Origin: CAYTGR01 sp964437445
GTDB lineage: Bacteria > Chloroflexota > Anaerolineae > B4-G1 > SLSP01
Reading direction: 5' to 3'
Assembly: GCA_964437445.1 (NCBI GenBank)
Contig: CAYTGR010000017.1
Coordinates: 16,540 to 80,539, forward strand
Length of the DNA: 64,000 bases
In this document: positions 32,532-40,629 of the stretch, piece after piece
How positions within the stretch are numbered: position 1 is the first letter of the stretch
Layout of the letters: every line of letters starts with the position of its first letter
Program-made: the position numbers and the translations under genes
The notes under the pieces: generated by a model
What the model saw: only the letters and a program-made list of their open reading frames with translations
Databases searched by the model: none
What the model was told of the DNA's origin: nothing

Positions 32532-33329
32532 TTAGCACCCCCGCATCCGCTCCTCTAACGCGCCCCAATCGGCACGCGCGGTCAGGTCCAGCGAGAGGGG
32601 ACTGACCGAGACGACGCGCGCGACCCGCAGCGCCCAGATGTCGGAGTCACGCTCTACCTGCGAGAACTCCTCCATCCGCCGGTAAGCCGGCCGCCCCTGG
32701 CCGTTCGTCCGGTCCGGCGTCACGGAGTAGAAGTAGCGGCAGCGGGAGACACGGGTCAGCTGCCAGGGGGTTTCCGGGGTGGCGGTGGCCGGCACATTGA
32801 GGTTGAGCACATCCACGTCGTAGGGCAGGGAGCGCTCCAGCAGCAGGCGGGCAAAGCGTTGGGTGAAAGCTGCCGCAGCGGTGTAATCGGTGTGCTCGCC
32901 GCCGGTGAAGTGGTGCTCCACCGGCATCTCCAGCGAAACCGCCAGCGCCGGCAGCCCGTAGGCGGCTCCTTCCAGCGCCGCGCCGACCGTGCCGGAGATG
33001 GTGATCTCCGCGCTGAGGTTCTCGCCGAAGTTGATGCCAGAGACGACAAGCGCCGGCCGGCGAGGGGCCAGCTCCAACATGGCGTGCGCTACGGCTAAGG
33101 CGGGCGTCGCATCCACGCCGTAGCCGACCACGGTCACGCCGTGGATCTCGCGCTCCAGCCGGGTGAGGCGACCGCTCATTTGCGGCGGCATGGAGCGTCC
33201 CGCCCCCGACCATTGTCGCTCCGGTGCGACCGCCAGCACCTCTCCCAGCGGGGTCAGCGCGGCCACCGCGGCCCACAGTCCCGGCGACTCAATCCCATCA
33301 TCGTTAGTGACCAAAATCAACGGCAGCAA
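32532..33329 (-). CDS. surE: 5'/3'-nucleotidase SurE
   Basis: 265 residues, the usual length. It hydrolyses nucleoside monophosphates using a divalent metal. N-terminal LILVTNDDGIESPGL supplies the metal-binding NDD (9-11). PERQWSGAGRSM is followed by VVSGINFGENLSAEITISGTVGAALEGA, the second metal-binding and catalytic block. The start is TTG with AGGAGG 8 nt upstream; no better ATG exists. It lies downstream of the ATP-grasp gene but after a strong hairpin, so it may be transcribed separately. Confidence 0.96.
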   Translation of the reverse strand: MLPLILVTNDDGIESPGLWAAVAALTPLGEVLAVAPERQWSGAGRSMPPQMSGRLTRLEREIHGVTVVGYGVDATPALAVAHAMLELAPRRPALVVSGINFGENLSAEITISGTVGAALEGAAYGLPALAVSLEMPVEHHFTGGEHTDYTAAAAFTQRFARLLLERSLPYDVDVLNLNVPATATPETPWQLTRVSRCRYFYSVTPDRTNGQGRPAYRRMEEFSQVERDSDIWALRVARVVSVSPLSLDLTARADWGALEERMRGC

Positions 33330-33348
33330 TGGATGGCCTCCTGAATCA

Positions 33349-33450
33349 GCGAATAGCGAATAGCGAATGGCGAATGGCGAATGGCGAATGGCAGATGACG
33401 TCTCACGTTTTACGCCTCACGTCTCACGCCTCACGTTTCACGTTTCACGT
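33349..33450 (+). repeat. Two adjacent tracts of tandem 7-bp repeats
   Basis: First tract: units of GCGAATA (2) and GCGAATG (4) at 33349-33392. Second tract: seven units of the form TYTCACG or CCTCACG at about 33401-33449. They fill the gap between surE and the ATP-grasp gene. Heptamer periodicity resembles the short tandemly repeated sequences known in cyanobacteria. Confidence 0.8.
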
Positions 33451-33459
33451 TCAACAACA

Positions 33460-33501
33460 GACCGCCGACCGCAGAGCAAGGGAGAAGGGCGGTCGGCGGT
33501 C
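33460..33501 (-). terminator. Hairpin after the ATP-grasp gene
   Basis: Perfect 13-bp arms (33460-33472 and 33489-33501) with a 16-nt loop. On the minus strand TGTTGTTGAA follows. The arms themselves are made of GCGGTCG-type heptads. Confidence 0.6.
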
Positions 33502-33523
33502 AGCCGGGTCGTGTGGCCGGTTG

Positions 33524-34573
33524 TTACAGCAGCCCGTACCGCCGGGCCGCCAGCCGGACAATTTCGTTGATCAGCACCTCGTAGGGCATCCCTTCGCCCA
33601 GCGCCACCAGGCACATGTCACTGTAGGCCGGGCGCAGCCCCGGCAGGGTGTTGATCTCTACCAGGTTGGGGCGTCCCGCCGCATCCAACCGGAAGTCCAC
33701 CCGCGCCAGGTCCAGCGCGCCCAGAGCCTCAAAAGCGGCCACGGCGAGCGCTTGCAACTCCTGCGCCAGCGCCTCGGGGATGTTAGCCGGGACGATCAGC
33801 CCGGGCACGCCCTCATCCTCCGGCCCGTAGGATTTGGCCGCCGTGTTGTAGACCAGGGGATTCGCCCCCTGGTTCAGATCAATCTCTTCAACCGGAAAAA
33901 CGTGGAAGCCGCGCGCGTCGTACAGGGACGAGAGCGGGGCCTCGCCGGGCCTTAAGGTGTTACCGATCAAACCGACGGTAAACTCGCGTCCCGGCAGAAA
34001 GGTCTCCACCAGCGCGGGTTGGCGATAGGCCTGGATGACCCGGCGGACCTGCGCCCGCAGCGCGACCTCGTCAAAGACACGCGAATCGGGCGTGATTCCC
34101 ATGCCGGAGCCTTCGCGCACCGGCTTGACGAAGAGCGGGAAGGTCAACCGGGGATCCAACGGTTCATCGCCCTGCGCAAAGACCTGGAAGGGCGCCGTCG
34201 GCAGGCCGTTGTCGCGCCAGACGCGCTTGGTCATCGCTTTATCCAGCGAAATCGCCTGGGTCAGCACCTTGGAGCCGGTGTAGGGAATCCCCAACAGCTC
34301 CAGCAGTGCCGGCACCTGGGCCTCGCGGGCATCGCCATGCAGCCCTTCGGCGATGTTGAAACAGAGCTCCGGCCGGGCCTGCCGGACCGTGTCCAATAAC
34401 GTCTCGTCGGCCTCCAGCAGGATGACCTGATGGCCGGCGCCCTCCAGGGCGGCCGTCAGTCCTTCCACTGTCTGCGGCGCATCGTACTCGGCCAGGGCGT
34501 CGGGTGGGGCGTCCTGCCCCACCCGAACGTTTGTTTTGAGGTTGTAGATTAAGGCGACGCGGAGCGCGCGCAT
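33524..34573 (-). CDS. D-alanine-D-alanine ligase-like ATP-grasp ligase
   Basis: 349 residues from the ATG at 34573, two nucleotides after the aminomutase stop. An upstream in-frame extension runs inside that gene and is not needed. The ATP-grasp pattern is visible: CFNIAEGLHGDAREAQVPALLELLGIPYTGS (Ddl-like), SLDKAMTKRVWRDNGLPTAPF, FPLFVKPVREGSGMGI, and the metal-binding LDLARVDFRLDAAGRPNLVEINTLPGL. It ligates a carboxylate and an amine with ATP. Coupling to lysine 2,3-aminomutase suggests it could join beta-lysine, rather than D-Ala, to a partner. This is inference. Confidence 0.85.
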   Translation of the reverse strand: MRALRVALIYNLKTNVRVGQDAPPDALAEYDAPQTVEGLTAALEGAGHQVILLEADETLLDTVRQARPELCFNIAEGLHGDAREAQVPALLELLGIPYTGSKVLTQAISLDKAMTKRVWRDNGLPTAPFQVFAQGDEPLDPRLTFPLFVKPVREGSGMGITPDSRVFDEVALRAQVRRVIQAYRQPALVETFLPGREFTVGLIGNTLRPGEAPLSSLYDARGFHVFPVEEIDLNQGANPLVYNTAAKSYGPEDEGVPGLIVPANIPEALAQELQALAVAAFEALGALDLARVDFRLDAAGRPNLVEINTLPGLRPAYSDMCLVALGEGMPYEVLINEIVRLAARRYGLL

Positions 34574-34575
34574 CG

Positions 34576-35904
34576 TTACCGCTCCTCGTAGACCGATTGC
34601 GGCATCGGGATCGGCCAGCTGGCGCGCCGTTCGTGCGTCTCGTCCCACTGCTCCGGCTTGATGGAGCGCCGCTGCCCGGCGAGCAGCCCCGCCACGCCCT
34701 CCTGGCCGCCTTCGTGACGGCGGGCCTGGCAGTAGGGGCAGGTGGCCGGATCGTGCCGCTGGTACTCGGTCGGCTGCGTGTAGGTGGTGATGAAGCCCTC
34801 GTAGTTGCGCACGACGGCCTTGGTCTCCGACATGCTGATCAGGTAATTGGGCAAGATCGGGACTTTGCCGCCGCCTTCCGGCGCGTCAATCGTGTAGGTC
34901 GGGATGGCAAAGCCGGAGGTGTGCCCCCGCAGCGATTCCATGATCTCCAGCCCTTTGGAGATCGGCGTGCGGAAGTGCCCTGCTCCCTTGACCAGGTCAC
35001 ATTGATAGAGATAGTAGGGCCGGACCCGGTTGCGCACCAGCCGGTGGACCAGTGCCATCATCACGTTCGGGCAATCGTTGACGCCCGCCAACAAGACGGT
35101 CTGGCTCCCCAAGGGGATACCGGCGTCGGCCAGCTTCGCCAGCGCGGCCTCCGAGTCGGGGGTCAGCTCCTTGGGATGGTTGATATGGACGTTCATCCAC
35201 AAAGGATGGTATTGGCGCAGCATGGCGACCAGCTCATCGGTGATCCGCTGGGGGAGGAAGATAGGGGCGCGCGTCCCGATGCGGATGACCTCCACGTGCG
35301 GGATGGCGCGCAGGCGGGCGAGCAACCCCTCCAGCACGTGGGTCGGCAACATCAGCGCGTCGCCGCCGGAGAGTAACACGTCACGGACCTGCGGCGTTGC
35401 CTCTATGTAGGCCAGCTGCTGCTCGTAGTCGCTCTGCTTGGGTTGGTGATGCGGGTCACCGACGATACGGCTGCGCGTGCAGAACCGACAATAAGCCGCG
35501 CATTGCATCGTCACCAACATTAATACCCGGTCGGGATAGCGATGGACCAATCCCGGCACCGGGGAGTGGGCGTCCTCGTTGAGCGAGTCGGCCATGTCGG
35601 CGTCCTCCGGCACCAGCTCCGCCGCCGTCGGCACCACCTGTTTGCGGATCGGACAATTGGGATCGTCCGGGTCCATCAAGCTGGCAAAGTACGGTGTGAT
35701 CGCAATAGGAAAGTGGCCGTTCGCTGAGAAGACGGCCACTTCGTCAGGAGTCAGGTGAATCACCTGCTCCAGGTCTTCTTTGGTTCGTAGACGATGCGCC
35801 AGTTGCCAGCGCCAATCCTGCCACTGCGCCGGCGACACCTCAGTCCACGGTTGCGGGGGCTTTACTCGTTTACCCCCAGGCTCCTCTAACTCTATCTCGT
35901 TCAT
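34576..35904 (-). CDS. Lysine 2,3-aminomutase family radical SAM enzyme
   Basis: 442 residues, the size of KamA. It converts L-lysine to L-beta-lysine using SAM, a 4Fe-4S cluster and PLP. The cluster motif is C135-x3-C139-x2-C142 (QCAAYCRFCTR), with Arg144 two residues on, as in the carboxylate-binding position of clostridial KamA. The PLP lysine is Lys347 in DAPEGGGKVPILPNY. Asp303 (YQCD) and Asp340 (IDAP) have the same spacing to it as the two lysine-side-chain-binding Asp of KamA. This favours lysine over glutamate as substrate. GGAGG precedes the ATG. An ATP-grasp ligase follows immediately. Confidence 0.92.
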   Translation of the reverse strand: MNEIELEEPGGKRVKPPQPWTEVSPAQWQDWRWQLAHRLRTKEDLEQVIHLTPDEVAVFSANGHFPIAITPYFASLMDPDDPNCPIRKQVVPTAAELVPEDADMADSLNEDAHSPVPGLVHRYPDRVLMLVTMQCAAYCRFCTRSRIVGDPHHQPKQSDYEQQLAYIEATPQVRDVLLSGGDALMLPTHVLEGLLARLRAIPHVEVIRIGTRAPIFLPQRITDELVAMLRQYHPLWMNVHINHPKELTPDSEAALAKLADAGIPLGSQTVLLAGVNDCPNVMMALVHRLVRNRVRPYYLYQCDLVKGAGHFRTPISKGLEIMESLRGHTSGFAIPTYTIDAPEGGGKVPILPNYLISMSETKAVVRNYEGFITTYTQPTEYQRHDPATCPYCQARRHEGGQEGVAGLLAGQRRSIKPEQWDETHERRASWPIPMPQSVYEER

Positions 35905-36254
35905 GGCTACCTCCTCCAGGGTTGCGCAAAATACACCCTCCGATCATCACCCACATCACCGGAGCGAACAACGTCAGATGGGGTGGGTTATCCCCATACC
36001 GACTGTGGTTCGCGCCTGCTATCCGTCGGCAGGCAGGCGCAGCCGAAGACAGTAGCAGATGTCGTCCGGGCCTGCGGAACGGAAGTAGGTTACTCGCGGA
36101 GGGCTATGGTTAAGTTTATCATATTTTACAGAATGTCAAGTGGGAAATCAGTCCGGGGGGCGTGTGGGGGGGGTAGGATGTTCAGCTTTCCTTGTCTGGC
36201 AGCAGGGGCGACGGGCGCTTGCGACTGAACTTGAAAATAGAAATCAGTTAAGGA

Positions 36255-36304
36255 GTGAGCAGCGAGCAGCAGGTAGAAATTCCTGTCTCCTGCTCACTGC
36301 TCAC
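36255..36304. repeat. Inverted heptad repeat (GTGAGCA type)
   Basis: GTGAGCA-GCGAGCA on the left and TGCTCAC-TGCTCAC on the right, 22 nt apart; a potential stem of about 14 bp with one mismatch. Similar GTGAGCA units occur upstream of trpS. Confidence 0.6.
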
Positions 36305-36360
36305 ATTTTCATCCCACCGCTGGTGAACATCAGTTCATGAGAATTCCTCTGAAAATAACG

Positions 36361-36418
36361 TTCTGAGTTTGTAGTGAGGCGCTTGAGCGCCGTCTTAGCC
36401 GCGCTGAAACGCCTCACC
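36361..36418 (-). repeat. REP-like palindromic element, copy 2
   Basis: Read on the minus strand: GCGTTTCAGCGCGGCTAAGAC, then GGCGCTCAAGCGCC and TCACTACAAACTCAG. It matches copy 1 over about 35 bp, including the trailing ACAAACTCA. Confidence 0.65.
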
Positions 36419-36423
36419 GCCGG

Positions 36424-38352
36424 TCAGAGGTTCTCAATCGGGATGGGCTCTAATGGATCGGCCGGGGTGAAGCCAAAGACCCGCCCGTAAAAGTAGAGCT
36501 CGGCTTCCAGTGCCCGCTTGATCGTCTCGGCACGGCGGAACCCATGCCCCTCCCCCTCAAACAGCAGGCAGGCGACCGGCAAGCCTTTGGCCCTGACCGC
36601 CGCGGCCATCATCTCCGCCTGGTTGGGCGGCACCACCTGATCGTCAGCTCCTTGCAGCAGGAGCAGCGGGCAATTGAGCCGGTCCACATGGTGAATCGGC
36701 GAGCGCGCGAGGTAGAGATCGCGCTGAGCCGGGTAGGGACCGACTATGCCGTCCAGGTAACGGGACTCAAATTTATGCGTGTCGCGTGCCAACGCTTCCA
36801 GGTCGCCGATCCCGAACAGGCTGCACCCGGCCTTGAAGAAATCGTGGAAAGTGAGCGCGCAGAGGGTGGTATACCCCCCGGCGCTGCCGCCCCGGATCGC
36901 CGTCCGTGCGCCGTCGGCCCAACCCTGGGCTACCACGTAGCGCGCCGCATTGATACAATCGTCCACATCCACCAGGCCCCATTGCCCCTTGAGCCGTTCC
37001 CGGTAGGCACGCCCATAGCCGGTGCTGCCGCCGTAATCCACATCCAGCACCGCAAAGCCCCGGCTGGTCCAATACTGGATGCGCGGTGCCAGGACGGCGC
37101 TGGTAGCGCCGGTTGGTCCGCCGTGGCTGAACACCAGCAGCGGCGGTCGTTCGTCCGGTGGAGCGACGAAGTTGGCGTTGCGCGGTGGGTAGAAGAAGGC
37201 ATGGGCCGTCGCCCCGCCGGTGGTAGGGAACTCCAGAGCCTGGGGCAATGAAACGCAGGCGGGATCCAGCGTCAATTCAGTGCCGCGCCGCACGACGGTG
37301 AGTTGCCGCGTCGCCAGCTCCAGCTGGATCAGGCCCCAGCTCTCGGTGGGCGAGCCAGCGATGAAGAATACCGCCCCGGGCGCCGCGCGGAGTGAGTAGA
37401 ATTCGGTGTACGGCAGCTCCAGCGGTTCAAAGGCCAGGGTCCCGGTATCCAACAGGGCCAACTGGCCCCTACCGTCCTGAATGAAGGAGCAAACCAACCG
37501 CTGCGCCGATTCAAAAGCGTAAGAAGAGAGGCCAAAGACCCACGGGGCGTCGCCGAACTCAGCCGCCAGCGGATGCAGCGGCTCTATTTCCCCACCGCGC
37601 CGGCGGTAGAGATTCCACCAGCCGGTCCGATCTGATATGAAATAGAGCACCCCCTCCGGTGACCACTCCGGCTGGAGCACGGATTCCTCCCGCCCGCCTG
37701 CCACAAGTTGCGCCGGGCCAAGCGTCCCGTCGGCGTGGACGGCGGCAGCCCAGAGCTCGGTCCCGTCCCAGGGCATTCGGGGATGGTCCCAGGTGAGCCA
37801 GGCCAGCTGCGAACCGTCGGGACTGAGGCGCGGTGCGGCGAAGAAGTCGTGGCCGGTCACGAGCGGCCGCACCAAGCCGTTTGCCAGGTCCACGGTGGCC
37901 AGATAGTTGCGGGCCTCCTGCCCTGGCACAGTGTGGTCCTCGCAGACGCAGATCAGGCGGTGCCGCGAGCGGTCCAGGACCGCGTCGGCATAGCGTAGCG
38001 CTTCTTCCGCCGTCAGCGGGGTTGGCTCGCCGCCGGGCAACACCCGGTAAAGTCGCTGGTCGGGGAAGTGAGAAAAATAGACAACCCCGTCGGCCGCTAA
38101 CGCCGCGCCGCCGTCATATTCGTGAACACGGGTGCGGGCGTTGAAAGGCGGCGGGGTCACGTCCGCGATGAGGCCGTCGGGAGCACGCCGCACCAGGACG
38201 TTGCGGCCGGCCTCGGTCGCCCGCGACTCAATCCAGTACAGGTCGTTCCCGTCTAACTGGAGCCCCGATAGGCCGATCGTCTTGGCAGTCAGCAACTCAA
38301 TAGTAATCGGCGAAGCCCAGGCGCCGTAAGGAGCCACTTGGGGGTCAGGCAT
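36424..38352 (-). CDS. S9 family peptidase (acylaminoacyl/dipeptidyl peptidase type)
   Basis: 642 residues from the ATG at 38352, which follows AGAGGAGG. The in-frame upstream extension lacks such a site. The N-terminal two thirds form a WD/propeller-like domain (LSPDGSQLAWLTWDHPRMPWDGTELW, SPEGVLYFISDRTGWWNLYR). The C-terminal alpha/beta-hydrolase has RGGSAGGYTT (Ser near 490), LLLQGADDQVVPPNQ (Asp near 570) and EGEGHGFRRAE (His near 602). There is no signal peptide, so it is probably a cytoplasmic oligopeptidase. Confidence 0.93.
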   Translation of the reverse strand: MPDPQVAPYGAWASPITIELLTAKTIGLSGLQLDGNDLYWIESRATEAGRNVLVRRAPDGLIADVTPPPFNARTRVHEYDGGAALAADGVVYFSHFPDQRLYRVLPGGEPTPLTAEEALRYADAVLDRSRHRLICVCEDHTVPGQEARNYLATVDLANGLVRPLVTGHDFFAAPRLSPDGSQLAWLTWDHPRMPWDGTELWAAAVHADGTLGPAQLVAGGREESVLQPEWSPEGVLYFISDRTGWWNLYRRRGGEIEPLHPLAAEFGDAPWVFGLSSYAFESAQRLVCSFIQDGRGQLALLDTGTLAFEPLELPYTEFYSLRAAPGAVFFIAGSPTESWGLIQLELATRQLTVVRRGTELTLDPACVSLPQALEFPTTGGATAHAFFYPPRNANFVAPPDERPPLLVFSHGGPTGATSAVLAPRIQYWTSRGFAVLDVDYGGSTGYGRAYRERLKGQWGLVDVDDCINAARYVVAQGWADGARTAIRGGSAGGYTTLCALTFHDFFKAGCSLFGIGDLEALARDTHKFESRYLDGIVGPYPAQRDLYLARSPIHHVDRLNCPLLLLQGADDQVVPPNQAEMMAAAVRAKGLPVACLLFEGEGHGFRRAETIKRALEAELYFYGRVFGFTPADPLEPIPIENL

Positions 38353-38589
38353 ATAACCTCCTCTGCTATAAGGACAATGACATGGATCGTTACTATTATG
38401 TGCCAGTTTGCGCGAAAGTGCAAACTTCACAGCTTACGCCGGCCCCGCACGGGCAACCTCCTCTAATGCTATTCTTATATAAAGCAGGTATGATGAGACC
38501 GTGAGTCTAAAGTCACAAACTTAAGTCTGTGCCACAACCATCACAGGCTAATTAACTCAATACTGATTGATTATTTTTAAGGAGGTGTT

Positions 38590-40467
38590 ATGGCAGATCA
38601 GACCACGGTCTCCCCCCAATCCGAGGCCCTGGAATTCCGGGCCGAGGTCCAACAATTGCTCAATATCCTGGCCCATTCGCTCTACACCGATCGCGACATC
38701 TTCCTGCGCGAGTTAATCTCCAACGCTTCCGACGCGCTGCACCGCATCCAGTTTGAGTTGCTGACCAACCGCGATGTGCTGGACCCCGATGCGGAGCTGG
38801 CCATCCGCCTCAGTTTTGACGCTCAGGCCCGGACGCTGACCATCACCGATACCGGGATCGGCATGACGCGCGAGGAGTTGATTGAGAACCTGGGCACCAT
38901 CGCCCATTCCGGCGCGCTGGCGTTCCTGAAAAACCTGGAAGCGGGCCAGCGCCCGGCCGACATCATCGGCCAGTTCGGCGTCGGCTTCTATTCCGTCTTC
39001 ATGGTGGCCGATGAAGTGGCGGTCACCTCCCGCTCGTACCGGCCGGAGGCCCAGGCGTGGACGTGGACTTCCACGGGGGGCAACCGTTACACGTTGACCC
39101 CGGCGGAGAAGGCCGACCGCGGCACCGAGGTCCTCGTCCGGCTCAAAGAGGACGCCGCCGAATATGCCGCGGCTTGGCGGCTGGAGCAGATTGTCAAAAA
39201 ACACTCCGATTTCATCTCTTTTCCCATCTACGTAGATGGCAAAGTCGCCAACCGGCAGACCGCGCCCTGGCGGAAGTCCCCCACGGAAGTTGCCGAAGAC
39301 GAGTATCACGATTTCTACCGGCAGATGACGCTGGATCTGGAGCCACCGCTCCTGCACGTCCATTTGGTGACCGACGTGCCGGTTGACCTCCGCAGCATCC
39401 TCTATGTGCCGCGCCAGCACGAGCGGGGATTGCTGCATCTGCGCTCGGAAGAAGGGCTTAAGCTTTACTCCCACAAGGTTTTGATCCAGGAGTACAACAA
39501 AGATCTGTTGCCCAACTACCTGCGGTTTGTGCAGGGGGTAGTGGATTCGCAGGACTTGCCGCTCAACATCTCGCGCGAGACGATCCAAAGCAACCGGTTG
39601 CTGCGCCAGTTGCAAAAGGCGTTGACCGGGCGGTTGCTCAAGGCGTTGCGGGAGATGGCAGAACAACGCCCGGCGGACTACAATCTTTTCTGGGCGGAGT
39701 TTGGCCCTTTTATCAAAGAGGGGGTCGTCACCGATCCGGCCACACGGGAGGAGCTCTTGCCGTTGCTGCGTTTCTATTCCTCGCGCTCTGGGGATACCTT
39801 GATCTCGCTGGACGATTACGTGGCGCACCTGCGTGAAGGGCAGCCGGCGATCTACTACATTCTCGGCGATGACCGGGCAGCGGTGGCACGCAGTCCGCAT
39901 CTGGACGCTTTCCGGGCCAACGACCTGGAAGTCCTCTACCTGGTGGATCCGCTGGATGGTTTCCTGGTTCAGACCCTGCCGGAATTCGCGGGCCATCCCC
40001 TGCAAAACGTAGACGATGCCAAACTAGAATTGCCCACTGGCCTGGCTGTACCGGAAGCTCAGTCCACGGCCATCGCCCAGACCGACTTTGACGCGCTGTT
40101 GAGCCGTTTCCGGACTGTCTTGGGCGAGCGCGTGGTGGAAGTGCGCGAGTCGCGGCTGCTCAAGGATAACCCCTGCCGGCTGGTCTCCGCTGAGGCCGGG
40201 CCGGAGCGTGATTTGCAGCGCGTGCGGCGACTTTTAGGCGAAGAGACGGCCGCGCCGCGCAAGATTATGGAGCTCAACCGGACCCATCCGCTCATCCAGA
40301 ATCTGGCCCGGTTGGTGACCCGGCATTCTGATGATGCCCGCATCAATCTCGTGGTAGAGCAGCTGTTTGAAAATCTCCTGCTGCTGGAGGGCATCCAGCC
40401 CGAACCGGCGCAGATGGTCTCGCGCCTGCAAACTCTGCTGGAAGCGGCCATTGCCACGCCGGAGTGA
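38590..40467 (+). CDS. htpG: Chaperone HtpG (Hsp90)
   Basis: 625 residues, the normal bacterial Hsp90 size. The N-terminal ATPase (GHKL) domain shows FLRELISNASDAL, LTITDTGIGMTREELIENLGTIAHSGALAFL and IGQFGVGFYSVFMVADEV. The middle domain has DLPLNISRETIQSNRLLRQLQKALTGRLLKAL with the conserved Arg. The C-terminal dimerisation domain ends with LLLEGIQPEPAQMVSRLQTLL. An AAGGAGG site precedes the ATG. No CIRCE element is seen in the upstream 150 bp. A terminator follows. Confidence 0.97.
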   Translation: MADQTTVSPQSEALEFRAEVQQLLNILAHSLYTDRDIFLRELISNASDALHRIQFELLTNRDVLDPDAELAIRLSFDAQARTLTITDTGIGMTREELIENLGTIAHSGALAFLKNLEAGQRPADIIGQFGVGFYSVFMVADEVAVTSRSYRPEAQAWTWTSTGGNRYTLTPAEKADRGTEVLVRLKEDAAEYAAAWRLEQIVKKHSDFISFPIYVDGKVANRQTAPWRKSPTEVAEDEYHDFYRQMTLDLEPPLLHVHLVTDVPVDLRSILYVPRQHERGLLHLRSEEGLKLYSHKVLIQEYNKDLLPNYLRFVQGVVDSQDLPLNISRETIQSNRLLRQLQKALTGRLLKALREMAEQRPADYNLFWAEFGPFIKEGVVTDPATREELLPLLRFYSSRSGDTLISLDDYVAHLREGQPAIYYILGDDRAAVARSPHLDAFRANDLEVLYLVDPLDGFLVQTLPEFAGHPLQNVDDAKLELPTGLAVPEAQSTAIAQTDFDALLSRFRTVLGERVVEVRESRLLKDNPCRLVSAEAGPERDLQRVRRLLGEETAAPRKIMELNRTHPLIQNLARLVTRHSDDARINLVVEQLFENLLLLEGIQPEPAQMVSRLQTLLEAAIATPE

Positions 40468-40485
40468 TCCGCTCTACCACCCAAA

Positions 40486-40521
40486 GCCCGGCAGGTTCAG
40501 AGGACCTGCCGGGCTTTTCTT
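40486..40521 (+). terminator. Terminator after htpG
   Basis: 11-bp stem GCCCGGCAGGT / ACCTGCCGGGC, 7-nt loop, followed by TTTTCTT. Confidence 0.85.
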
Positions 40522-40528
40522 ATACATC

Positions 40529-40587
40529 TGAGTTTGCAGTGAGGCGCTGGAGCGCCATCCAACGCGCTGAAGCACCCCACTACGAAG
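40529..40587 (-). repeat. REP-like palindromic element, copy 3 (diverged)
   Basis: On the minus strand: CTTCAGCGCGTTGGATGGCGC, then TCCAGCGCC and TCACTGCAAACTCAG. It matches copies 1 and 2 with substitutions that keep the palindrome GGCGCT-CC-AGCGCC. Confidence 0.6.
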
Positions 40588-40629
40588 CTGTTTTTTACCT
40601 GGTGATTGTTTTAGAGAGCCGTGGAAGTG

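Larger units (their letters stand above)
35905..36423 (-). other. Long intergenic region: aminomutase leader plus repeats
   Basis: No protein gene is seen. The part nearest the aminomutase (35905-36120) is GC-rich with internal pairing (a CGCCTGC/GCAGGCG stem within 36018-36050) and ends at a candidate minus-strand promoter: TTGACA at 36134-36139 with a weak TAAACT 15 nt on. A transcript from there would have a leader of about 200 nt. The rest holds an inverted heptad repeat and a REP-like element listed separately. Confidence 0.5.

Noticed and set aside
33349..33450. Possible CRISPR array
   Set aside because: Units are 7 bp without spacers, directly tandem; no cas genes nearby.
35905..36140. 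Lysine or SAM riboswitch upstream of the aminomutase
   Set aside because: None of the conserved core sequences of these riboswitches could be found on the minus strand.
38431..38589. CIRCE/HrcA operator for htpG
   Set aside because: No TTAGCACTC-N9-GAGTGCTAA element or close variant is present.
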